A DNA stretch of 64,000 nt from the NCBI RefSeq assembly GCF_000282355.1, contig NZ_AKJL01000073.1, positions 25,686 through 89,685 on the forward strand. Reading direction: 5' to 3'. The notes beneath the pieces are model-generated. The model was not told the DNA's origin, ran no database searches, and worked only from the letters and a program-made list of their open reading frames with translations. Origin of the DNA: Pseudomonas sp. GM49 (GTDB lineage: Bacteria; Pseudomonadota; Gammaproteobacteria; Pseudomonadales; Pseudomonadaceae). Below, one piece after another: positions 53,313-62,266 of this stretch (the first letter of the stretch is position 1; every line of letters starts with the position of its first letter). A program made the position numbers and the translations under genes.

Positions 53313-53732
53313 CGGTTTGGCACCCATCAACCCGGCAATGGCAACCAAGCAGACAAAACTGAACAACGCCAGGGCAAAGGTGAATTTCCCCACACCACCC
53401 GGCGTCTTGCGCAGCTTGTTCAGCCGCACCAGCAACCAGAACCACGCCAGCGCCGCGACGGTGTACAACACGCTGGACGCCAGCAACCAGGTCTGCCCCA
53501 ACGGCCAGCCCACCAGGTGCACCATCCACCAGCCGGTGAACGGCATGCTCAGTAGCGCCAGCCCCATCAACAGCCAGATGAACACTCGTGGCCGTTGCAA
53601 AGTGCGACTACCCGCCGTCGCGTCACCTTTGCGCCGTGCAAGCAACACCCAGATTCCCAGACCCAGCGCACAAGCCAGCAGTACAACAGTTGCCACCATG
53701 TGCGCCGCTTTCAGGGCAGTTAACGTTTCCAT
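53307..53732 (-). CDS. Small four-span membrane protein (DUF2269-like)
   Basis: A 141-residue hydrophobic protein with four predicted spans (about residues 10-30, 50-70, 80-102 and 115-135) starting METLTALKAAHMVATVVLLA. It resembles the DUF2269 family of predicted integral membrane proteins; I cannot give a function. The stop codon lies within the right arm of the adjacent REPIN, so the repeat slightly overlaps the coding end. ilvA follows downstream on the same strand after the gene's own upstream gap of 40 bases. Confidence 0.75.
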   Translation of the reverse strand: METLTALKAAHMVATVVLLACALGLGIWVLLARRKGDATAGSRTLQRPRVFIWLLMGLALLSMPFTGWWMVHLVGWPLGQTWLLASSVLYTVAALAWFWLLVRLNKLRKTPGGVGKFTFALALFSFVCLVAIAGLMGAKPV

Positions 53733-53771
53733 TGTCAGTTTTCCTTATCGCCTGCCCAACAGCGTAGCCGC

Positions 53772-55286
53772 TCAGCCAAGAAACAGCTGATAGGCCGGGT
53801 TGTCGCTTTCGTCCCAGTACGGGTAACCGATTTCTTCCAGCGCCGCCGGCACCAGGTAGCGCTCGTCGTGGGGTACTTGCAGGCCCGCGACGACCCGGCC
53901 ATCTGCCGCGCCATGGTTGCGGTAGTGGAACATCGAAATGTTCCAGCGCCCGCCGAGCTTGTTGAGGAAGTTGAACAGCGCCCCCGGACGCTCCGGGAAT
54001 TCGAAACGCAGGATCACTTCGTCGACCACATGCGCCGCACGCCCGCCGACCATGTGGCGGATGTGCAGCTTGGCCAGTTCGTTGTCGGTCAGGTCCAGCA
54101 CCGGGAAACCTTGCTCGCTCAGGCTGGCGATCAGTGCACTGCGCGGGTCGTTTTCCGGGTGGGTCTGCACGCCGACAAAGATGTGCGCTTCGCTGCCAGT
54201 GTTATAGCGGTAGTTGAATTCGGTGATCTGACGCTTGCCGATGGCCTCGCAGAACGCCTTGAAGCTGCCCGGTTTCTCGGGAATGGTCACGGCGATGATG
54301 GCTTCGCGGCCCTCGCCCAACTCCGCACGCTCTGCGACGTGGCGCAGGCGATCGAAGTTGACGTTGGCCCCGGAGTCGATGGCTACGAAGGTCTGGCCAC
54401 TGACGCCGCGCTGCTCGACATACTTCTTGATCCCGGCCACGCCCAAGGCGCCGGCAGGTTCGGTGATCGAACGGGTATCGTCGTAGATGTCCTTGATGGC
54501 GGCGCAGATTTCGTCGGTGCTGACGGTGATCACTTCATCGACATGATCTTTGCAGATGTCGAACGTGTGCTGACCGATCTGGGCCACCGCCACACCGTCG
54601 GCGAAGATGCCCACAGTCGGCAACACCACACGCTCGCCCGCCGCCATGGCGGCTTGCAGGCAATTGGAGTCATCCGGCTCGACGCCGATGATCTTGATGT
54701 CCGGGCGCAGGTACTTGACGTACGCCGCGATGCCGGCGATCAGGCCGCCGCCGCCCACCGGGACGAAAATCGCATCCAGTGGCTGAGGGTGCTGGCGCAG
54801 AATCTCCATGGCCACGGTGCCCTGCCCGGCAATGGTGTGGGGATCGTCGTAGGGGTGGATGTAGACGTAGCCTTTTTCGTCGACCAGTTTCAGCGAGTAG
54901 GCCAGGGCTTCCGGGAACGAATCGCCGTGCAGCACCACTTTGCCGCCACGGGAGCGCACGCCTTCGACCTTGATTTCCGGGGTGGTCTTGGGCATGACGA
55001 TGGTCGCTTTCACGCCCAACACCTTCGCCGCCAGGGCCAGGCCTTGCGCGTGATTGCCCGCCGACGCGGTGACGACACCACGTGCACGTTCTTCGTCGCT
55101 CAACTGAGTCAGCTTGTTGTAGGCGCCGCGAATCTTGAACGAGAACACCGGCTGCAAGTCTTCGCGCTTGAGCCAAATGCTGTTGCCCAGCCGCTCGGAG
55201 AGCTGGCGGGCAGTCTGCAATGGGGTTTCTACGGCAACGTCATAAACGCGCGAGGTGAGGATCTTTTTGACGTACTGTTCAAGCAT
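53772..55286 (-). CDS. ilvA: Threonine ammonia-lyase, biosynthetic
   Basis: IlvA deaminates threonine to 2-oxobutanoate, the first step of isoleucine synthesis. The 504-residue protein has the PLP lysine in PVFSFKIRGAYNKL, the phosphate-binding loop PVGGGGLIAGIAAY and SAGNHAQGLALAAKVLG in the catalytic half. The C-terminal half carries two ACT-like regulatory domains (from about residues 325 and 420), the form inhibited by isoleucine. The 336-base divergent gap to rpiA contains a REP element of another class. Confidence 0.96.
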   Translation of the reverse strand: MLEQYVKKILTSRVYDVAVETPLQTARQLSERLGNSIWLKREDLQPVFSFKIRGAYNKLTQLSDEERARGVVTASAGNHAQGLALAAKVLGVKATIVMPKTTPEIKVEGVRSRGGKVVLHGDSFPEALAYSLKLVDEKGYVYIHPYDDPHTIAGQGTVAMEILRQHPQPLDAIFVPVGGGGLIAGIAAYVKYLRPDIKIIGVEPDDSNCLQAAMAAGERVVLPTVGIFADGVAVAQIGQHTFDICKDHVDEVITVSTDEICAAIKDIYDDTRSITEPAGALGVAGIKKYVEQRGVSGQTFVAIDSGANVNFDRLRHVAERAELGEGREAIIAVTIPEKPGSFKAFCEAIGKRQITEFNYRYNTGSEAHIFVGVQTHPENDPRSALIASLSEQGFPVLDLTDNELAKLHIRHMVGGRAAHVVDEVILRFEFPERPGALFNFLNKLGGRWNISMFHYRNHGAADGRVVAGLQVPHDERYLVPAALEEIGYPYWDESDNPAYQLFLG

Positions 55287-55622
55287 CGGAAAGCATCACT
55301 GAGCGGGTTGGGCAGGACCAAGGAGTCTAACCCGGCTTTTGTCCGGACGACCACACTAAACCGGTGGTTTTAGGCCAGACGTTATGCCTGTGGCGAGGGG
55401 GCTTGCCCCCGTTCGGCTGCGAAGCAGTCGTAAACCTGTTGATTCGGAGTGCCTGAAAGTATGCAGGGGGAGCGCTACGCACTCCGACGGGGGCAAGCTC
55501 CCTCGCCACAAAAGCAATCCGGCACCAATGCTCCTGCTCTCTGCCAATCGGGCAATGACCTTCCCCGCCCCGAAGCCTATAATGCCGGCCTTTCGTTCCC
55601 TCCTCGGCACCTCGGAGCCCGC
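55287..55622. other. Divergent intergenic region ilvA / rpiA
   Basis: This 336-base region holds the REP pair at 55389-55509, and otherwise no gene. The last 110 bases before rpiA include GGGCAATGACCTTCCCCGCC and CCTATAATGCCGGCC, where TATAAT is a good -10 candidate about 45 bases before the rpiA start. Confidence 0.55.
55389..55509. repeat. REP pair of a second class (GGCGAGGGGGCTTGCCCCCG)
   Basis: An inward-facing pair with left arm GTGGCGAGGGGGCTTGCCCC and right arm GGGGCAAGCTCCCTCGCCAC. The centre contains TTCGGCTGCGAAGCAGTCGT and ACTCCGACGG. It is the only copy of this class I see in the window. Confidence 0.88.
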
Positions 55623-56297
55623 ATGAACCAGGATCAACTCAAACAGGCAGTGGCTCAGGCCGCCGTCGACTTCATCCTTCCGAAACTCGACGACAAGAGC
55701 ATCGTCGGGGTCGGCACCGGCTCCACCGCCAACTGCTTCATCGACGCCCTGGCCCGGCACAAGGGTGCATTCGATGGCGCCGTCGCCAGTTCCGAAGCCA
55801 CCGCCGCGCGCCTCAAGGGTCACGGGATTCCGGTGTACGAACTGAACACCGTCAGCGACCTGGAGTTTTATGTCGACGGCGCCGATGAAAGCGACGAACA
55901 CCTGAACCTGATCAAGGGCGGCGGCGCCGCCCTGACCCGCGAGAAGATTGTCGCGGCCGTGGCCAAGACGTTCATCTGCATCGCCGACGCGAGCAAACTG
56001 GTACCGGTCCTCGGTACTTTCCCGTTGCCGGTGGAAGTGATCCCGATGGCCCGCAGCCACGTCGCCCGCGAGCTGGTGAAGCTCGGCGGCGACCCGGTTT
56101 ACCGCGAAGGCGTGCTGACCGACAACGGCAACATCATCCTCGACGTGTTCAACATGCAGATCACCAACCCGGTGGAGCTGGAGACGCAAATCAATGCGAT
56201 CGTCGGCGTGGTCACCAACGGTTTGTTCGCGGCCCGTCCGGCGGATTTGCTGTTGTTGGGTACCAGTGAAGGTGTGAAGACACTACGCGCTAAGTAA
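55623..56297 (+). CDS. rpiA: Ribose-5-phosphate isomerase A
   Basis: RpiA interconverts ribose 5-phosphate and ribulose 5-phosphate in the pentose phosphate pathway. The 224-residue protein starts [20 protein letters not shown]. It has the phosphate-binding [13 protein letters not shown] loop, the catalytic acid in [13 protein letters not shown] and the lysine in [16 protein letters not shown] start at the ATG at 55623, which follows a GGAG; the longer open frame extends into the REP. Confidence 0.97.
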   Translation: MNQDQLKQAVAQAAVDFILPKLDDKSIVGVGTGSTANCFIDALARHKGAFDGAVASSEATAARLKGHGIPVYELNTVSDLEFYVDGADESDEHLNLIKGGGAALTREKIVAAVAKTFICIADASKLVPVLGTFPLPVEVIPMARSHVARELVKLGGDPVYREGVLTDNGNIILDVFNMQITNPVELETQINAIVGVVTNGLFAARPADLLLLGTSEGVKTLRAK

Positions 56298-56332
56298 GCA
56301 ACCTGCCCACCTGTTTGTGGGCAGATGAAACA

Positions 56333-56426
56333 CCTGTGGGAGCGAGCTTGCTCGCGATAGCGGTCCGTCATTCAACATGGATATTGAATGTACTGGCCTC
56401 ATCGCGAGCAAGCTCGCTCCCACAGT
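56333..56426. repeat. REPIN, inward-facing pair (TGTGGGAG type)
   Basis: Arms CTGTGGGAGCGAGCTTGCTC and GAGCAAGCTCGCTCCCACAG enclose a spacer with CATTCAACATGGATATTGAA and TGTACTGGCC, related to the spacers at 14.86 and 58.56 kb. Between the convergent rpiA and YjiK-like genes. Confidence 0.9.
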
Positions 56427-56441
56427 GTTTTGTGGTGTCGG

Positions 56442-57359
56442 TTAGAGTTGCGTTGGTTTTTTGAACACGTAAAACAGGTTCGGCTCACTGACCAGATACA
56501 TCGTACCGTCGTCATCCATGGCAATCCCTTCCGCTTGTGGCACGTTTTTTTGCAACCCCTGGTGCCACTTGCTCAGGGACATGGTGCTCAGCGGACGCCC
56601 ATCCACATCCAGCTCCAGAATCAACCGCGATTCATCCGACAGCGCCAGCAAATGCCCGCTGCGCTCGTCGTATTGCAGGCTCGACAGGTCGCGCACGAAC
56701 ATCCCGGCATCACGCTTGGGGTTGTTGATCACGTGCACCGAGTAGGATTCTTCGGGATTGAAGCGCGGAAAACCGTGCACCTCGTAGATCAGCATCGGGT
56801 CGCGCTCCTTGGCGACGAACAGACGCTTGCCCCGCGAATCGTAAGCCAACCCCTCGAAGCCCTTATTGGTGCCCATGTGTACGCCAATGGTCACCTGCTC
56901 CGCGTCTGCTGCGTCGACGAAGACGGTGTCCTGCTCCAGATGAATCTTGATCAGCCGTTGCTCGCTTTCATCCGCGACCACATAGGTGTCCGCGCTGATG
57001 AACTCCACCGCCTCCGGATCGCCGAAACCGACCAGCGCCACACGGCGCAAAACCTTGCCGTCGAGGGACAACTCGATCAATTCGCTGCGTTTGTTGGTGA
57101 CGGTGAACAGGCTTTTGCGCACCGGGTCGTAGGTCAACGCTGAAACGTCGTCAGTCAGGCCATCGATCACCTGCGCTTCGGTCACGACCTGGTATTGGTC
57201 CAGCCCCATCGACCGGGAATTCACCGGTTGCCACAGCGCGTGCACATTGAACCACGCGCGCTCAAACAGGCGCTGGTACTGGGCGATCACTGTCAACGCA
57301 ATCAGCAAGACCACCGACAGGGTCAGAATCAGGAATTTTGGGCGGGCAAATCGATGCAT
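56442..57359 (-). CDS. SdiA-regulated/YjiK-like beta-propeller protein (copy 1)
   Basis: A 305-residue protein with an N-terminal membrane anchor or signal (about residues 10-28, FLILTLSVVLLIALTVIAQY) and a SdiA-regulated (YjiK) domain built of propeller-like repeats, e.g. DDVSALTYDPVRKSLFTVTN and GFEGLAYDSRGKRLFVAKER. It ends EGIAMDDDGTMYLVSEPNLF. The family is periplasmic and possibly surface-signal-related, but function is unknown. It lies 117 bases downstream of a paralogue in the same direction. Confidence 0.8.
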   Translation of the reverse strand: MHRFARPKFLILTLSVVLLIALTVIAQYQRLFERAWFNVHALWQPVNSRSMGLDQYQVVTEAQVIDGLTDDVSALTYDPVRKSLFTVTNKRSELIELSLDGKVLRRVALVGFGDPEAVEFISADTYVVADESEQRLIKIHLEQDTVFVDAADAEQVTIGVHMGTNKGFEGLAYDSRGKRLFVAKERDPMLIYEVHGFPRFNPEESYSVHVINNPKRDAGMFVRDLSSLQYDERSGHLLALSDESRLILELDVDGRPLSTMSLSKWHQGLQKNVPQAEGIAMDDDGTMYLVSEPNLFYVFKKPTQL

Positions 57360-57476
57360 TCGGGCGGGCTCGGGTCAAAACAGGCGGATGAAATATCACG
57401 CCTGTCTGAACTGAAGCTTAATGGCCACTGACCCGATCCTACAACCGAGCGCAGGAAATCCTGCAAATCGTAAACG

Positions 57477-58415
57477 TCAGTGCTGTTTTTCGAAGCGATA
57501 AAACAGGTTCGGCTCACTCACCACGTACAGCGTGCCCGCCTCATCCATAGCCACGCCTTCGGCACGGGGAATGGTATTTTTCAGGCCATTGAAGCCACGC
57601 AGCAGGGTGATGAAACTGACCTGCTCACCCTGTTTGTCCAGCTCCAGCAACAGGTGCGATTCGGCGGACAGTACCAGCATGTGGCCGGTCCGCGGGTCGA
57701 TGGCCAGTGCCGACAGGTTGCGCATGTCCAGTGCATGACTGGCCAGCTTCAGCTTGTCGCCGGTCAGAACCTTGCCGTCACCTTTCCAGGCAAACAATGC
57801 CGGCGGGCGCTCTTCGCCCAGCACCAGTTGCTGATTACGAGGATCCCAGGTGACACCCTCAAAAGCCTTGTTCTGGTCTTTGGAAGGGCCGAGGTCGTAT
57901 TTCGGGAAATCGGCGATGTTCAGTTCGCGGGTGTCGGCATCGACCTTGACGATGGCGATCAAATGCTCGCGCTCATCGACAATGGCCAGGCGGCCATCAC
58001 CCAGAACTGTGACGCCCTCAGGATTGCTCCAGCCGATCAATGGCATTTTGCGCAGCACATCGCCCTGCAGGTTCAATTCGACCAGGAACGGGTTCTTGCC
58101 CATGACCGAAAACAGGGTCTTGGTTTGAGGGTCGTACGACAGATCCGACGCTTCGTCCTTTTCCATGCCCGGCAACGGCTTGGCATCGATCACCACCCGG
58201 TAGTCCGGAAGCCAGATGCTCGCCTGGCGCTCGGCCGGACTCTTGAATTGCTCTTTCACCCAGAGCACGCCTCGCGCATCCCAATGCATGGCAAATGCGA
58301 CGCCGTAGGCGACAACGGCCACCAACAGAAGCCAGATGTACCAACGCAGGGCGAAGCGCGAGCGGCGGGCAGGTTCAAGCGTGGAAAGCGGAGGAGTGGC
58401 CATCGGGGGATGCAT
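57477..58415 (-). CDS. SdiA-regulated/YjiK-like beta-propeller protein (copy 2)
   Basis: A 312-residue paralogue of the next gene. A membrane segment (about residues 23-43, WYIWLLLVAVVAYGVAFAMH) precedes the YjiK-type domain with DEASDLSYDPQTKTLFSVMG and AFEGVTWDPRNQQLVLGEER, ending EGVAMDEAGTLYVVSEPNLF. The two copies align along their whole length and share the C-terminal block almost exactly, while the rest has diverged. An internal ATG four codons in (MATPPLS) is an alternative start; neither has a strong Shine-Dalgarno. Confidence 0.8.
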   Translation of the reverse strand: MHPPMATPPLSTLEPARRSRFALRWYIWLLLVAVVAYGVAFAMHWDARGVLWVKEQFKSPAERQASIWLPDYRVVIDAKPLPGMEKDEASDLSYDPQTKTLFSVMGKNPFLVELNLQGDVLRKMPLIGWSNPEGVTVLGDGRLAIVDEREHLIAIVKVDADTRELNIADFPKYDLGPSKDQNKAFEGVTWDPRNQQLVLGEERPPALFAWKGDGKVLTGDKLKLASHALDMRNLSALAIDPRTGHMLVLSAESHLLLELDKQGEQVSFITLLRGFNGLKNTIPRAEGVAMDEAGTLYVVSEPNLFYRFEKQH

Positions 58416-58562
58416 TCCAGAAATTCAGGCTAGGGGGTAATAGCACAGTTTGGGGCCGGTTCAGAGACCGAAGGTCCTGAAATTATCCAGACAGGATGTG
58501 AAAAAAACGGGAAATGACAGGATGGAACCGTGTGGAATCCGAACTGCAGCCCACCAAAAATT

Positions 58563-58657
58563 ACTGTGGGAGCAGGCTTGCTCGCGATTGCGGTGTGTCA
58601 TTCAACATCTCTGTTGCCTGACACGGCCTCATCGCGAGCAAGCTCGCTCCCACAGGG
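58563..58657. repeat. REPIN, inward-facing pair (TGTGGGAG type)
   Basis: Arms CTGTGGGAGCAGGCTTGCTC and GAGCAAGCTCGCTCCCACAG enclose a spacer with GTCATTCAACATCTCTGTTG. Between the upstream region of the YjiK-like pair and the end of the FAH-family gene. Confidence 0.9.
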
Positions 58658-58673
58658 TTTGGCAGTACCTGGA

Positions 58674-59339
58674 CTAGCGAACGCTACTGGTAAACCGGCT
58701 GGCGCCCGGCAACTCCAGAACGATCTCGTCACCGACATTCAGCGGACCGACACCCACTGGCGTGCCGGTGAGGATCACGTCCCCGGCCTGCAGCGAGAAA
58801 CAGCCGGCCATGTGCTGGATCATCGGCACGATCGGGTTGAGCATTGCACTGCTGTTGCCGTCCTGGCGCACTTCACCGTTGATGGTCAGGCGGATGCCAA
58901 TGTCGGTCAGGTCGGCAAATGTGCTGCCGGATACGAACGGAGCAATCACTGCCGCACCGTCGAAGGACTTGGCGATTTCCCAAGGCAATCCCTTGGATTT
59001 CAGCTCGGCCTGCTTGTCGCGCAGGGTAAGGTCCAGGGCAGGGGCGAAACCGGAGATGGCGTCGAGCACTTCTTCACGGCTCGGTTTGGTCGACAACGGC
59101 TTGCCGATCAAGACCGCGATTTCCGCTTCGTAATGCACCGAACCACGCTCGGTCGGAATGCTGAATCCGCCTTCCAGCGGTACAACACAACTGCCCGGCT
59201 TGATGAACAGCAGTGGCTCGGTCGGCACCGGGTTGTCCAGTTCCTTGGCGTGTTCGGCGTAGTTACGGCCGATGCAAACCACTTTCCCCAGCGGGAAATG
59301 AATGCGCGTACCGTCGACATACTGGTGCTGATAGCTCAT
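58674..59339 (-). CDS. Fumarylacetoacetate hydrolase family protein (acylpyruvase / YcgM-like)
   Basis: A 221-residue FAH-fold enzyme. Metal ligands are visible as Glu71 and Glu73 in HYEAEIAVLIGK and Asp103 in APALDLTLRDKQ, and the entry reads VVCIGRNYAEHAKEL. Length and sequence fit the YcgM/FAHD1 branch (acylpyruvate hydrolase or oxaloacetate decarboxylase). The ATG at 59339 is chosen; the longer frame lacks homology. It lies 37 bases downstream of the D-2-hydroxyglutarate dehydrogenase gene in the same direction, so the two may be co-transcribed. Confidence 0.88.
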   Translation of the reverse strand: MSYQHQYVDGTRIHFPLGKVVCIGRNYAEHAKELDNPVPTEPLLFIKPGSCVVPLEGGFSIPTERGSVHYEAEIAVLIGKPLSTKPSREEVLDAISGFAPALDLTLRDKQAELKSKGLPWEIAKSFDGAAVIAPFVSGSTFADLTDIGIRLTINGEVRQDGNSSAMLNPIVPMIQHMAGCFSLQAGDVILTGTPVGVGPLNVGDEIVLELPGASRFTSSVR

Positions 59340-59376
59340 TACCGACTCCTGTTTCGTTGGCACTTGAGTTAGAAAA

Positions 59377-60771
59377 TCAAACAGCGAAAATCTTGCCCGG
59401 GTTCATGATGCCGTTCGGGTCGAACACCGCTTTGACCGCCTTCATGTACTCGATCTCGACCGGCGAACGGCTGTAGGTCAGGTAGTCACGCTTGGTCATA
59501 CCCACGCCGTGCTCGGCGGAGATCGAACCGTTGTACTTCTCGACGGTTTCGAACACCCACTTGTTCACGGTGGCGCACTTGGCGAAGAACTCGTCCTTGC
59601 TCAGGTTATCCGGCTTGAGGATGTTCAAGTGCAGGTTGCCGTCGCCGATGTGGCCGAACCAGACGATTTCGAAGTCCGGGTAGTGTTCGCCGACGATCGC
59701 GTCGATTTCCTTCAGGAACGCCGGGACTTTCGATACGGTGACCGAGATGTCGTTCTTGTACGGCGTCCAGTGGGAAATGGTTTCGGAGATGTATTCGCGC
59801 AGTTTCCACAGGTTCTGCAGCTGGGTTTCGCTTTGGCTCATCACGCCGTCCAGCACCCAGCCTTGCTCAACGCAGTGCTCGAAAGTTTCCAGGGCGTGGT
59901 TGGCCACTTCTTCGGTGGTCGCTTCGAATTCCAGCAGTGCGTAGAACGGGCAGTCGGATTCGAACGGCGCCGGGACATCGCCACGGGCCATGACCTTGGC
60001 CAGGGCTTTGTCGGAGAAAAATTCGAAGGCGGTCAGGTCAAGCTTGCTCTGGAAGGCGTGCAGCACCGGCATGATCGAGTCGAAATCGGCGGTGCCGAGA
60101 ACCATCGCGGTGAGGTTTTTCGGCGCGCGGTCTAGGCGCATGGTCGCCTCGACCACGAAACCGAGGGTGCCTTCGGCGCCAATGAACAGCTGACGCATGT
60201 CGTAGCCGGTGGCGTTCTTGATCAGGTCGCGGTTCAGTTCCAGCACGTCGCCCTTGCCGGTGACCACTTTCATGCCAGCGACCCAATTACGGGTCATGCC
60301 GTAGCGAATCACCTTGATCCCGCCGGCATTGGTGCCGATATTGCCGCCAATCTGGCTGGAACCGGCCGAAGCGAAGTCCACCGGGTAGTACAGGCCTTTT
60401 TCTTCGGCCACGTTCTGCAGGTGCTCAGTGACCACGCCCGGCTGGCAAACGGCCGTGCGGTCAGTGAGGTTCACGTCGAGGATCTGGTTCATGTAGTCGA
60501 AGGACACGACCACTTCACCATTGGCCGCCACCGCTGCTGCGGAAAGGCCGGTGCGACCACCGGACGGCACCAGCGCCACCTTGTGTTTATTGGCCCACAG
60601 GACAATGGCCTGGACCTGCTCAGTGGTCTTGGGGAACACGATGGCGGTCGGGGCCGGGGCGAAATGCTTGGTCCAATCCTTTCCGTAAGCATTCAGGGAG
60701 TCGGCATCGGTCAGCACCTTGCCAGGCTCAACCAGGGTCTTCAGCTCTTCAATCAGGGCAGGATTGGTCAT
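59377..60771 (-). CDS. D-2-hydroxyglutarate dehydrogenase (FAD-linked oxidoreductase)
   Basis: A 464-residue FAD enzyme of the VAO/GlcD family, with an N-terminal FAD_binding_4 domain (VALVPSGGRTGLSAAAVAAN) and a C-terminal domain carrying the metal motif GHIGDGNLHLNIL and ISAEHGVGMTKR. In P. stutzeri and P. aeruginosa the enzyme beside serA oxidises D-2-hydroxyglutarate and removes the by-product that SerA makes when it re-oxidises NADH with 2-ketoglutarate. Its divergent position from serA here supports that assignment. MTNP at 60771 is preferred by homology; ATGs at 60795 and 60801 are possible, and 60795 has a better AGGA. Confidence 0.88.
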   Translation of the reverse strand: MTNPALIEELKTLVEPGKVLTDADSLNAYGKDWTKHFAPAPTAIVFPKTTEQVQAIVLWANKHKVALVPSGGRTGLSAAAVAANGEVVVSFDYMNQILDVNLTDRTAVCQPGVVTEHLQNVAEEKGLYYPVDFASAGSSQIGGNIGTNAGGIKVIRYGMTRNWVAGMKVVTGKGDVLELNRDLIKNATGYDMRQLFIGAEGTLGFVVEATMRLDRAPKNLTAMVLGTADFDSIMPVLHAFQSKLDLTAFEFFSDKALAKVMARGDVPAPFESDCPFYALLEFEATTEEVANHALETFEHCVEQGWVLDGVMSQSETQLQNLWKLREYISETISHWTPYKNDISVTVSKVPAFLKEIDAIVGEHYPDFEIVWFGHIGDGNLHLNILKPDNLSKDEFFAKCATVNKWVFETVEKYNGSISAEHGVGMTKRDYLTYSRSPVEIEYMKAVKAVFDPNGIMNPGKIFAV

Positions 60772-60847
60772 CGACAGAACTCTCGAACAATTCATGGTCA
60801 TCCTGAGAACGCTTCACGTCGCAGGAATGAGTGTTTAGCGGGGCGCA

Positions 60848-60859
60848 TATGCTAGCATA
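60848..60859. promoter_or_regulatory. Palindromic candidate bidirectional -10 element, serA / D-2-hydroxyglutarate dehydrogenase
   Basis: TATGCTAGCATA is a perfect 12-bp palindrome in the divergent gap, and it presents TATGCT, a plausible -10 hexamer, on both strands. On the reverse strand a weak -35 (TTGGGC) lies 18 bases upstream; the forward -35 is poor. It could equally be a repressor site. Confidence 0.4.
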
Positions 60860-60975
60860 CCGACCCCGCAGCATAGTGCCCAACGGCTATTCTGCGGCGA
60901 CGGCTGTCATGCCGCTCGGGTCAGCGTCTGTTGACCATTTCCTGCCATTTTTCTCCGGGATACAGGTTTACGCAG

Positions 60976-62205
60976 ATGAGCAAGACTTCTCTCGATAAGA
61001 GCAAGATCAAGTTCCTTCTTCTCGAAGGCGTCCACCAATCGGCTGTCGACGTCCTCAAGGCGGCGGGCTACACCAGCATCGAGTACCTCACAGGTTCTCT
61101 GCCGGAAGCCCAGCTCAAGGAAAAGATCGCTGATGCTCACTTCATCGGCATTCGCTCCCGCACTCAACTGACCGAAGAGATCTTCGATCACGCGAAGAAG
61201 CTCGTGGCTGTAGGGTGTTTCTGCATCGGCACCAACCAGGTCGACCTGGATGCGGCCCGCGAACGCGGCATCGCGGTGTTCAACGCACCGTACTCCAACA
61301 CCCGTTCCGTAGCGGAGCTGGTGCTGGCCGAAGCGATCCTGCTGCTGCGCGGCATCCCTGAGAAGAACGCTTCCTGCCACCGTGGCGGCTGGATCAAGAG
61401 CGCGGCCAACTCCTTCGAAATCCGTGGCAAGAAGCTGGGTATCGTCGGTTACGGCTCGATCGGTACTCAACTGTCGGTCCTGGCGGAAGGCCTGGGCATG
61501 CAGGTGTACTTCTACGACACCATCACCAAGCTGCCACTGGGTAACGCTACTCAGGTAGGCAACCTGCACGAGCTGCTGGCGATGTCCGACATCGTTTCGC
61601 TGCACGTACCGGAAACCGCCGCCACCCAGTGGATGATGGGCGAGAAAGAAATCCGCGCTATCAAGAAAGGCGGCATCCTGATCAACGCCGCCCGCGGCAC
61701 CGTGGTCGAACTGGACGCCCTGGCGGACGCGATCAAGGACAAGCACCTGATCGGCGCGGCCATCGACGTATTCCCGGTGGAGCCACGCTCCAACGACGAA
61801 GAGTTCGAAAGCCCGCTGCGTGGCCTGGACAACGTGATCCTGACCCCGCACATCGGTGGCTCCACCGCCGAAGCCCAGGCCAACATCGGTCTGGAAGTCG
61901 CGGAAAAACTGGTCAAGTACAGCGACAACGGTACTTCGGTATCGTCCGTGAACTTCCCGGAAGTGGCCCTGCCGGCTCACCCTGGCAAGCACCGCCTGCT
62001 GCACATCCACGAGAACATCCCGGGTGTGATGAGCGAGATCAACAAGGTCTTCGCCGAAAACGGCATCAACATCTCCGGCCAGTTCCTGCAGACCAACGAG
62101 AAGGTCGGCTACGTGGTGATCGACGTCGACGCCGAGTACTCGGACCTGGCGCAAGAGAAGCTGCAACACGTCAACGGCACCATCCGTAGTCGCGTGTTGT
62201 TCTGA
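60976..62205 (+). CDS. serA: D-3-phosphoglycerate dehydrogenase
   Basis: SerA catalyses the first step of serine synthesis from 3-phosphoglycerate and reduces 2-ketoglutarate to D-2-hydroxyglutarate as a side reaction. The 409-residue protein has the NAD motif LGIVGYGSIGTQLSVLAEGL, the catalytic INAARGTVVELDAL and TPHIGGSTAEAQ segments, and a C-terminal ACT domain (HENIPGVMSEINKVFAENGI) for serine feedback. This is the E. coli-type length. The ATG at 60976 opens MSKTSLDKSKIKFLLLEGVH. Ends at a strong terminator. Confidence 0.97.
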   Translation: MSKTSLDKSKIKFLLLEGVHQSAVDVLKAAGYTSIEYLTGSLPEAQLKEKIADAHFIGIRSRTQLTEEIFDHAKKLVAVGCFCIGTNQVDLDAARERGIAVFNAPYSNTRSVAELVLAEAILLLRGIPEKNASCHRGGWIKSAANSFEIRGKKLGIVGYGSIGTQLSVLAEGLGMQVYFYDTITKLPLGNATQVGNLHELLAMSDIVSLHVPETAATQWMMGEKEIRAIKKGGILINAARGTVVELDALADAIKDKHLIGAAIDVFPVEPRSNDEEFESPLRGLDNVILTPHIGGSTAEAQANIGLEVAEKLVKYSDNGTSVSSVNFPEVALPAHPGKHRLLHIHENIPGVMSEINKVFAENGINISGQFLQTNEKVGYVVIDVDAEYSDLAQEKLQHVNGTIRSRVLF

Positions 62206-62221
62206 TCACGACCTGAACGAC

Positions 62222-62251
62222 AAAAAAGGGAGCCTTCGGGCTCCCTTTTTC
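62222..62251. terminator. Bidirectional terminator between serA and the DUF4399 gene
   Basis: AAAAAAGGGAGCC-TTCG-GGCTCCCTTTTT: a GC stem with a stable TTCG loop, A-run on the left and T-run on the right, serving the convergent serA and DUF4399 transcripts. Confidence 0.92.
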
Positions 62252-62266
62252 ATTCACGCAACAAGG

